In this document: positions 55,581 through 64,000 of the stretch, in pieces
Layout of the letters: each line of letters starts with the position of its first letter
How positions within the stretch are numbered: position 1 is the first letter of the stretch
NCBI GenBank assembly: GCA_025200525.1
Contig: CM045762.1
Location: 191,729,154-191,793,153, forward strand
From: Camellia lanceoleosa
Taxonomy: Eukaryota; Streptophyta; Magnoliopsida; Ericales; Theaceae
Direction of reading: 5' to 3'
Length of the DNA stretch: 64,000 nucleotides
The notes under the pieces: model-generated
The model's input: only the letters and a program-made list of their open reading frames with translations
Database searches by the model: none
What the model was told of the DNA's origin: nothing
Made by a program: the position numbers and the translations under genes

Positions 55581-56829
55581 ATGCACGGGCGTCGTTCTTG
55601 TCGCCCTGAATTGTGGAGTTTGGACCTTGAACTAGAAAGGACTCTTAGGAGACTTAAGGCTTTTGCCCGTGTTCCTAGGCTTGAGTATTCATATTCATAC
55701 TTTGAGCCATTAGAGATGGCAAATCCTAATGTCCCGAATGTGCCTAACCGAACACTTAAGGATTACTTTACACCCACTGCATATACATCACCATCATGCA
55801 TCCAATTACCCAACACCACTGCTGCTCATTATGAGATTAAGTCTAGCACCATACAAATGCTCCCATCATTCCATGGACTAACTCATGATGACCCTTATAA
55901 GCATTTGAATGAATTTCTGAAAATTTGTTCGACAGTGAGGATCCAGAATTTCACAAATGAGGCCTTAATGTTGCGATTGTTTCCATTCTCGTTAAAGGAT
56001 AAAGCCAAACACTGGCTAAATTCTTTACCTGCTAATTCAATCATAACTTGGGACCAATTACAGCAACGGTTCTTGAAGAAGTACTTTCCCATAGGTAAAA
56101 CCAACCAACTTAGGCGAGCCATCACAAACTTTGCTCAAATGGATGGCGAGCAATTCCATGAGACGTGGGAAAGACTTCGAGACCTTCTCCAACAGTGTCC
56201 CCACCACCAAGTGCCTGATTGGCAACTTGTTCAAACATTCTATTATGTCTTAATTGAGCCACACTACCAAATGGTGGATTCGTCCTGTGGTGGGACATTT
56301 ATGTCTAAAAATGATGCCGAGGCATGGCAATTGTTTGAGAACTTAAGTGATAATTCCCTTCACCATGCCTCCACAGCCCGGCAAGTCCGGCAACCCGTAG
56401 TTGGAGCCCCGAAAAGAGGGGGCATTTATGAGGTCGGGCACAACCTAGAGTTAGCCCAACAAGTAGAGACACTATCCCGCAAGATAGACCACTTATTAGC
56501 TACAGGACATGCCCCTACCCAGCAAGATCAGCCTCAATTCCGTGAGGCATGTGTTATATGTGCGAGCCCTGCTCATGACTTGAGTGAGTGCCGTTCGGCA
56601 TCACAATTTCCGGAGTTAGTCCAAGAGCATGTGAATGTGGCTCAAGGATTCTCCAACCTGGGTAATGACCCATACTTCAACACATATAATCCGAGATGGA
56701 GAAATCACCCTAACTTCTCATGGAGACCCCCTTCACAAGGCACTTCTTGTAATCCTCCACCACCAAGGCAGAATTTCAATAATTTTTCCAACCAATCATC
56801 CTACCAACCACCGCAACCTTATCGACCCC
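55581..56829 (+). CDS. gag: Athila gag, first part (split by L6)
   Basis: A continuous frame with a Retrotrans_gag-type domain at about residues 95-230: FHGLTHDDPYKHLNEFLKIC, LRLFPFSLKDKAKHWLNSLP, WDQLQQRFLKKYFP and FHETWERLRDLLQQCPHH. A CX2CX4HX4C-like cluster, CVICASPAHDLSEC, follows at about residue 325, then an Asn/Pro-rich tail. The ATG at 55581 is in frame; one at 55716 is also possible. It resumes at 60737 in the frame expected after removing L6 and a TSD copy. Confidence 0.88.
56825..56829. repeat. Left TSD of L6 (ACCCC)
   Basis: Repeated exactly at 60732-60736. Confidence 0.92.
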
Positions 56830-59800
56830 TGTAACAAGTCCGCGAGGGACCCCGCGCTACAGTTCGGACTCGATTTGTGTTACGGTTCTTAATCTGAACC
56901 AAAGAGTCAAAATCCGGCAAATCGTTTTGAGAAAATAGATTTTGAAAGAAGGGCCAAACATAGACTGCTTTGCCAGATACAGAGTCGCCACCTAAATATT
57001 TTATTTTGGGGGAATTTAGGAAACCCTGACTCGGTGCCAAAGGCCACGTGTCCGTCATCACCAAAGTTGCCTCGGCTCGGGAACTTGGTACGATTGGGGA
57101 AGGTCAGCTATGAGCACCCCCTCTCACCCGATCCGAAGATCGGCCTCTACTAATCATGATATCCAATTTTGAAAACGTTATGTGTTCTTATTCCGGTTAT
57201 TAGCCTAGAATTACTATGTTATGCGCACAGCAAACAAGTATAGACCGAATCGCCTAAATTGGAAAAAAACATAGCATGTTTGTTTTGAAAATGGTTTGCT
57301 ACTCGCAAGTAGGCTAAAATGCAAGTTTTGCCACCCTCAAGTGGGCTTTGAGAAAAGATGGTTTTGCCACTGTCTAGTGGGCTTAAAACTCACAGTTTTA
57401 ATGCATTATTCCAATTCAGGTAACTCAACCTCCATCCACAGGCATTCAAGCAGTTATGTCACATAAGCAGCTAGCCTCATGGTAATCATGCTATCATGGC
57501 AACATTCACACGCATGCGATATGCTAAAGCATAAAAGCTCACCTAGTACTCCGAGCCAAAACAGAAACTAGTTAGTAATCACATGCATGATCCTAGTTCA
57601 TGTTTAAAATGGCTAATGCAACACATGCAAAGATGCGATCTAGACAGGCTCGGCTATCCTAGACACGACATGTGAAATGCAACAAATAACACGTATTCAA
57701 TTTGGAATTGAAATACAAGTGCAGTTAGCATGATGTGCCGAGCCTGGTGCATGTAAGACAAATGTATGGATGCACGCATGCATAGCATAAGGTATGCTAA
57801 TTAAAATATGCCCTAGTCTACCATCATAAGCGGGTAAATAAAAGGGAAGAAATACGTGGGATTGGAAGACATGCACACACTCACGCACACTTATTACATA
57901 ATTGCCCTCGCTCGGAGGGTCCGAATAAATATTACAGTTCGAATGAATAATACTAAGCTAATTATCACAGAACTTCTAATTTAATTAATCAAATTAAATG
58001 CAAAGAGGAAAAGGCCGCGAATGATGCATGTTCGAGTCCGTCTCGCCCGGAAAACCTGCACCATGCCACCACTGCCTCTATTTACACTGCCCTACTTTTT
58101 TGAAAACTGCCAAAGTCTTGGGACATATTCCTTGCACACTGTAGAGCACCATCGGCTAAAGGAAATACCCACCGGCCATGGAAAATGTCCATCGGCTGGA
58201 CTTCATGTTATCGGCCATTCATCCATGGCCGGTCGGCACTATAAACGGCCGGTCGGCCAAAAATTCCTGCAGAACTGATTTTTTGACAGCAACAAAGGAC
58301 AGACAGTGTATGGCATGGAATTTCAAGCAAATGTAAGCATGGTCACACTCCCTATCATGCAGTGGACTCAAAGGAGCATGGCCCTCGATCCTCGGGTCAT
58401 CAATTGTGCATTTTGACGCATGATGGCCTAAGGGGCCGAGGTTGCAATTCAATGAAAATGCATGCAACATACAAATGAATACCAAGACCCTATCATTTCA
58501 AAGTCAAGGGCCTCTGTGACCGAGAGTTGAGACGTGTTACATCACTTGGAGTACGAACACTTCTCAATCCTCACACTTGGCTTGACACCCCAAACCAAGC
58601 AAGGTAATGCATGTTATGCAAACATGGCTCAAAGATGCAACATAAGATATAGATGCAAGGCATGCCAAATGCAATGCAACATGTCATGGAAAGTATGCAA
58701 AAGAACTAGCATGTGACAACACATCATGAATCAAACATGCAACAAACATGTGACAAATAAGCAATGGTGGACTTAAAACATGAAGGGGTAGATCTCAACC
58801 CACCCCCAAAACAGTGGCCAAAAGCATCCCAAATGGTGGACAAAATGCACAACAAACATGCAAGTTAAAGAGGCCCAAAGCTAAGGTATAACAAAGGGGC
58901 ATTCTACTACCACTACCCCAAGAAAACATGGCATGAACCATACAACCAAAAACAGAATTTTAACATGCAAAATAAGCCCCAAATGCCCCTGATATGGCAG
59001 CCCCAAAGCCTCAAACATGGGACTGTGGACAATGACCTATTCCTAGTCATGAAAGGCCAACTCTTCAAGGCATGAATGAGATGATAAATGGAGACATGTA
59101 AGCATAGTATAGGGACTGAAATAGCATGTTAAATGATTCTAAATCATTGAAATGGCCTAACCAATGCATGTTTATGATTCACACATTCAAGGCTCACAAG
59201 CCAAAATGTGAAGCAACTATACCAAACATTCTAAACAAGACCAAATCGGTGGCCAACAGACCTTAGGCATGATAAAATATGGCCAAGAACTTCACAAAGT
59301 AAAGCCAAGATATGAGAGCATGGTAGTCAAAAGTCATGATGCACTTCTGGGCACAAACAAGGGAATACAAAGTAAGTATGTTAAGCATGCAAAGGGCCAC
59401 AAATCTGACCAAAAACAGAGATAACATGTGACCTACGTAGCACCAAAAACATCTGATATGGAGCCAAGAACAAACCAAGTGTGCATGTTGCCCTTTAAGC
59501 CAAAACAAGGATAAAAGAGGGACAAAGGGGAAAGGGGTGTCCCTCCCCTATACAAGACTTCAAACCCACTTCTTTACCACTGAAAATCTGCTAGATTTCA
59601 GTGGTGAAAAGAACAAAACACTCAAGCAAATCAAGCCTAGCAATGGAAGCACCAAAAGGGCCAAATAAGGCCTATGAGGGTGATTTCGTCCCCAAACCAC
59701 AAAATGACCTTAATGAAGTATTTAAAGCATGCAAATATAAGACTTTTTCTAGTTATACACAAAACTCAAATCATCATGAAAGACAAGTAAAAAGCTGTTA

Positions 59801-60731
59801 CAAAATTGGGGAAACTAAAGCAAAATAGTTACCCTTGAAGAACACCTCAAGAACAGCAGGTCCAGCCACTCTTTTCTGGTCAAAACAAGTCCAAGAACTC
59901 AAGAATAAACCCTCTAAGTCCCTCAAGGTCGAAGCAAGGTGTGGTAGTGTGTGTGTTAGTGCAAAACTAAGGTAAAACTACACTTTTAGGCCACAAAACA
60001 CACACAAAAGGGGAGAGAGAGTGAGATATAGAGAGAGAATATGTTTGACAGATATGTATATGTATATCTCTGGTTTTTTGTTCAAAAACTCTAACCTTGG
60101 ACAAAGGAGGAAGAAGGGCTCTTATATAAGCAAAGAAAAGGCTCTAAGCTTCTCAAGGAAGCTAAATGAAAAGGGGCAAAGGGTGCAAACGGTTTGTGGC
60201 TTCTTGAAGAAGCTGGGACAGCTGGCCAAGCTTCCCCAAGAAGCTTGGCCAAGGGTTCATCCTTCTAGAAGGAACTAGGGGGTCAAGGGCTTAAAACAGC
60301 TGTGCATGGGGAGTGGTGTTGGTGTATTCCAGCTGGCACAGCTGGCATGTACCAAGCCTGAAGGGGTGCAGAAGGGTCACCGGCCGGAAAAAAGGGTCAC
60401 CGGCCAAATAAAGTGCCGGCCGGCCACAGAGAGTGCTGACCGGCCATTGATACCAAGCAATCACGGCCGGTAGCAACAAGGAATGGCCGGTGATGCAAAG
60501 GGAGGGCCGGTGGAGTGTGGGGATGACCAAAAAGCCATTCCCGCCTTCCAATGCAAAAACACAAGTGTTTGGTGCAAAACCAAACACTAAACGAACGAGT
60601 TAAGAGATCCTGAGACGAGGCGCGCAGACGAGGCCTCTGGGAACTCAAAACGAACACGAACAAGGGTGATCACTAAGTGTTCAATCAGTGACATCCAATT
60701 CTTGAGGACGGTCAAAAATGGGGTGTCTACA
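56830..60731 (-). mobile_element. L6: LTR-only copy of the L family inside Athila gag
   Basis: A 3.9-kb block with ends TGTAACAAGTCC and GGGGTGTCTACA. Sense minus, from a CTTATATAAG box at 60121-60130. Palindrome clusters at 58145-58262 and 60376-60512 (CACCGGCCGG, GCCGGCCGGCC). The GCCAC/GTGGGC repeat lies at 57297-57400. Its first 35 bases are unlike those of L1-L4, while the adjacent CTACAGTTCGGACTC is shared. Confidence 0.9.
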
Positions 60732-60736
60732 ACCCC

Positions 60737-61480
60737 CACAACCGTACCGGCAACCACAACCCCCGCCTGTTCCTCAGGTGTTGGAAGTTCTCTCAGAACT
60801 TAAGGGGTTAGCATCGATAGTTCACTCCCACACTCACTCTATTGCCAAGATAGAGACCCAATTGGGTCAAATGGCTAACAACATGAATTGGAGAGAGGAG
60901 GGAAAATTACCAAGTCAAACTGTGGCCAACCCTAAGGGACAATACGAGGCAGAGAGTTCGGGTGGGAATGGTAAGCAACATGAGCAAGTGCAGGCGGTGG
61001 TTTCTTTAAGAAGTGGTAGGGAGTTAGAGCCTCAGTCAGTTGCGTTAGATGCAATTAGAGTTAAGAAGGGTGACCACGGGGGTACACCTAATGAGAGCAA
61101 GGGTGAGGGGGAAACACTTAAGAGGGATGACTTAGTCCCTAGCACTCTATATGTGCCTAAGGCACCCTTTCCCCAATGCCTTGATACACCGTCCCCTTTT
61201 AATAAGAAGGCAGCATCTATGGAGGCAATGATGGATGTCTTTAAATAGGTAAAAATCAACCTCCCCCTGTTGGAGGCGATTAAGCAAGTACCATCATATG
61301 CCAAATTTCTGAAGGACCTTTGTACGCAAAAGCGTAAATCTAGGACACATGTGTCCCCAAAGGTCCTACTCACGAAGCAAGTAAGCTCCATCTTGTTGAA
61401 TGACACACCTCCTAAGCTTAAGGACCCGGGTGCCCCAACCATTGCATGCATTATAGGGGACCATTTCATTGATAGGGCCT
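60737..61480 (+). pseudogene. gag: Athila gag, second part, into protease
   Basis: Continues gag with a Pro/Gln-rich start, a helical LSELKGLASIVHSHTHSIAK, IETQLGQMANN and VSLRSGRELE. TAG at 61246-61248 interrupts before the conserved INLPLLEAIKQVPSYAKFLK block; the frame is otherwise continuous. Confidence 0.83.
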
Positions 61481-61483
61481 TAT

Positions 61484-62160
61484 AAGATTTAGGGGCTAGT
61501 GTCAATTTATTACCGTACTCTATGTACGAGGAATTTGGGCTTGGCGAGTTGAAGCCCACTACTGTCACTCTTCAATTGGCTGACCGGTCCCTTAGAGTGC
61601 CACGTGGCATGATTGAGGATGTGCTAGTTAAGGTTGATAGGTTCTACTTCCCTGTTGACTTTTTTGTGTTAGATATGGAACCGGTAGCCAGTTCTAAGAA
61701 ACAAATCCCGGTGATCTTAGGTCGACCTTTCTTGGCTACGACTAATGCATGCATCAATTGTCGGACCGGGGTTATGGAAGTTTCATTTGGCAACATGCAA
61801 GTGAAACTTAATGTTTTCCAAGCATCCCAACAACCTCATGAGAGAGAGGAGTGCTTATTAGTGGATGTTGTGGATGAGATTGTGGAGGAGGCTTTGCCCT
61901 CCATTCTTGTAGAGGACCCTTTAGAGGCTTTTCTAGCTCATTTTGGGTTTGAAAATTTTGATATTGATGGGTCAGTTAAGGAGGTTTTGAAATTGTTGGA
62001 TGCGAGTATCATATACCCCATCTCAGATAGCAAGTGGGTTAGTCTTACACAAGTGGTGCCCAAGAAATCGGGCATCACCGTTGTTGAGAACGAGGGAGGA
62101 GAGTTAGCCCCACATGAACCACTATTGGGTGGCGAGTGTGCATTGATTATAGGAGACTAA
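61484..62160 (+). pseudogene. pro-pol: Athila protease and start of RT
   Basis: TAA at about 61483-61485 lies directly before the retropepsin motif DLGASVNLLPYSMY. Then follow LGELKPTTVTLQLADRS, FYFPVDFFVLDME and the PVILGRPFLATTNACINCR block. The tail from about 61975 is already RT: KEVLKLLDASIIYPISDSKW and TQVVPKKSGITVVENE. The spacer between the two is far shorter than in intact Athila elements, implying an internal deletion. The frame ends at 62158-62160. Confidence 0.82.
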
Positions 62161-62203
62161 ATTCCTCGACTAGGAAGGATCATTTTCCTTTACCCAGGGG
62201 TTT
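62125..62203 (+). pseudogene. pol: Athila RT palm fragment, frameshifted
   Basis: In another frame from about 62127 the sequence encodes VCIDYRRLNSSTRKDHFPLP, the RT block that should follow. One base appears missing near 62127-62131. RT similarity stops at about 62203, before the catalytic YxDD motif. Confidence 0.8.
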
Positions 62204-62832
62204 GATGGACCCATTTTACTAAGATTGATAGATTGATTCCTTTTTTTTTTTTCCCACCCTTCTATGTTATTCTGTTTTTCTTTATTCTCGTTATGCTTTA
62301 TTTGCGTCTAGTAGACTTTAAATCCTCTAAAGGTGTAATTCCTTTAGTGTTAGTCGTGCCCAAATAGCATCTGACGGTCTAGTATAGCCACCTAACCGTG
62401 TTTGTAGTGAGTTCCTAGGAGACCAACTGAGACGGTGGAAACTAGAGTTCGAATGGCAAAGCCTAGAACACAAAGGTTTGGGATTTTTGAGACTAGAGTT
62501 TGGTTTAAATACCCAGGGGTGTGGAGATTGTTTCAAAACTACCTCGGCTTGAACTCTGTATGGCAGCCCCATAGGTTGAGGTAGCTTTATGCGCCTCGAT
62601 TCTGGATACCGAATCAATCTAGTCTGTCACCCTGTTGGAGAATAGGGAAAGTTACAAACACAGTTAGGGAGAAAAGTAGTACCCGTGGTTTTCGCGTGAA
62701 GATTATACCTTGAGTAGGCATTCCGTTATGCTCTTATGTGCTGTATTTATTTCGGATGTCAATTGAAGGTAGAAATGGTTAAGTATATTTAGGTTGTACT
62801 AACTCGAAATCTATAAACTATGCTGGGTTTTA
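62204..62832. other. Unassigned sequence between D and the CACTA end
   Basis: T-rich at first, then mixed. No protein, LTR border or repeat was recognised. It may be the 3' non-coding part of D joined by deletion, or older flank. Confidence 0.5.
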
Positions 62833-63240
62833 CACTACAACAAAAGTAACTTATGGTGACGAAAACTAGTGAGAAAAATAAATTTTGTCACTAAATAAGA
62901 ATAATTCGTGAGGAATTTATAAATTTTGTCACATATAATAAAAATATGAAAATAATAGGTGACGAAATTTATTTTTGTCAATAAATACTTATTTTTAAGT
63001 GAGAAAAAATTAAATTTCGTCACCAAAAATTTTCCCGCTAATTTTTTTGGATGGCGCCCAAATTTTGGGACTTTTAGTGAGAAAAAAATTTGTCACTAAT
63101 CATAAAATTATTTGTGACGAATATATTTTTGTCACTAATAATTTTTAATATTTTTGAGATTTTTTGGTGAGGAAATAATGTTGTCACCAATGTTGGTGAG
63201 AAAAAGTTTGATATATCGAGCGGCAATGACCCAAAAAAAA
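62833..63240 (+). mobile_element. CACTA-like transposon terminus with subterminal repeats
   Basis: Starts CACTACAACAAAAG after TTA (possible 3-bp TSD), close to the usual plant CACTA end CACTACAAGAAAA. The next 350 bp hold about a dozen short motifs in both orientations, TTTGTCAC(T/C)AA and GTGACGAAA/GTGAGAAAA, the usual subterminal layout for CACTA transposase binding. The other end was not found, so it probably runs out of the window. Confidence 0.65.
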
Positions 63241-63433
63241 AGGGTATTATTTTTTTTTTACTCATTTTCTATTTATCATCTCTTTCTCAAAATAAGGGAT
63301 TAATTTTTGTGTTCCCTCTTTTTTGTTTATCAACTCAATAGGATAATTTTGAATAAAAAAAATAAAAAAATAAAAAAAATTGAATAGGGTAATTTATTTT
63401 TGTTTTGCCTCTTTTATGTTATGTTGATCATCT

Positions 63434-63474
<41 letters not shown>

Positions 63475-64000
63475 ATCAAAACAGACGCACCCAATACCTC
63501 TCCCTCTCCGCTATCACTCTTTGCCCTCGCTACTCCACCTTCAACGCCTACACTACCGTCGGCTCTTCTTGTATAAACAAGGCTCCACGCTCTGCATCAA
63601 ACCCAGGTTCTTTTTTCTCTATTTTTTTTTTCTTGTAATGCATCGATTTAATTGAGTTGTTTCAAAATTGTTATGGGTTTTCAATCTTCACAATTTTTGT
63701 AGCTTATAATCTGGCTTTATTGTTGATTTGGTAAATAAATTTGGAATTGTTTTCTTTATTAAGCAATTTAAAAGCTTTGATTTATCATTTGGTTTTTGAA
63801 GTTTATATGTATTTTTTAGGTTTTTTTTGGTAGTTAATTGTTAGCCATTAATGCTCTGCTCAGATTTGAGGAGGAGAGCCGAGAGAGAGAGAGAGAGAGA
63901 GAGAGAGTTGAATGTTTCTCTGGCTTCATTTGTTCTTTAAAGGAGAAGACAGATTTTATCCTAGCAGTGCTTTTTATTTTTTAATCAGAAATATGAGGTT
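63241..64000 (+). other. Low-complexity sequence, possible CACTA internal or gene 5' end
   Basis: Contains A/T runs, (CT)n at about 63432-63472, a short C-rich open stretch to about 63605 ending in CCCAG|GTTC, T-rich sequence like a plant first intron, and (GA)n at about 63876-63907. This resembles a 5' leader with an intron but is too little to call a gene. Confidence 0.35.

Larger units (their letters stand above)
54074..62203 (+). mobile_element. Truncated Athila-type Ty3/Gypsy element (D)
   Basis: Plus-strand 5' LTR, Asp-tRNA primer site, gag, protease and the start of RT. Everything after the early RT palm is missing, and no 3' LTR is seen to the window end. Protease and RT blocks are also too close together, suggesting an internal deletion. 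L6 splits gag. Athila is a plant-specific lineage; the Asp primer site and the gag and protease signatures support it. Confidence 0.88.

Noticed and set aside
63405..63638. 77-codon frame with a poly-Ser-Leu stretch as a host gene
   Set aside because: The Ser-Leu run is the (CT)n microsatellite. The flanking splice-donor-like site is weak evidence, so it is reported only as a possible 5' leader.
63636..63648. TTCTTGTAATG as the second terminus of the CACTA element
   Set aside because: It is one mismatch from the usual inverted end but is not followed by the expected TTA duplicate and lies in a T-rich run; likely chance.

Overview
The window is plant nuclear DNA, almost entirely nested LTR retrotransposons. 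The evidence is plant-specific Ty3/Gypsy lineages (Tekay/Del chromovirus, Tat, Athila), initiator-Met and Asp tRNA primer sites, a CACTA-type DNA transposon end, and perfect 5-bp target-site duplications (TSDs) at most insertion borders. No ordinary host gene is convincingly present. Nothing in the sequence fixes the species; a plant with a large, repeat-rich genome fits best.

The backbone is one degenerate Tat-lineage element (called C) on the minus strand. Its pieces, right to left, are: gag end and protease (about 51783-50540), reverse transcriptase (50177-49386), classical RNase H then a second archaeal-type RNase H (49362-48195), integrase (43546-42110), and then, on the OPPOSITE strand, a gene for a plant mobile domain (PMD) protein (23938-41697). 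That antisense gene keeps a TATA box, an upstream TGACGTCA site, a cluster of TGGGCY site II elements, a GT-AG intron in phase 0, and a reading frame that resumes across both large insertions once they are discounted.

Into C were inserted: (B) a 12.6-kb Tekay/Del chromovirus at 2556-23519, which itself holds (A) an 8.4-kb gag-only non-autonomous element at 4470-12842 and (E) a solo LTR at 16387-19271; (L1) and (L2), two LTR-only copies of one roughly 4-kb LTR family, 53 bp apart inside the PMD gene, with (L3) and solo LTR (S) inside L2; (L4) between the RNase H and integrase coding regions; and (L5) in gag. L5 is split by (D), a truncated Athila element (54074 to about 62203), which carries (L6) inside its gag. 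Nesting is four levels deep (C > L5 > D > L6). To the right lies a CACTA-like terminus (62833 onward) and simple-sequence DNA. The left 2.5 kb is AT-rich sequence followed by a repeat-rich stretch that may be the end of C.

The strongest unusual signals are the antisense intron-containing PMD gene carried by a retroelement, dense clusters of the palindrome CGCTCGAGCG in the LTRs of three different families (A, B, S), a second palindrome class (GGCCGGCC) upstream of the TATA box in the L family, and an A element whose LTRs end TA...CA instead of TG...CA. All boundaries, copy counts and motif readings were made by eye.
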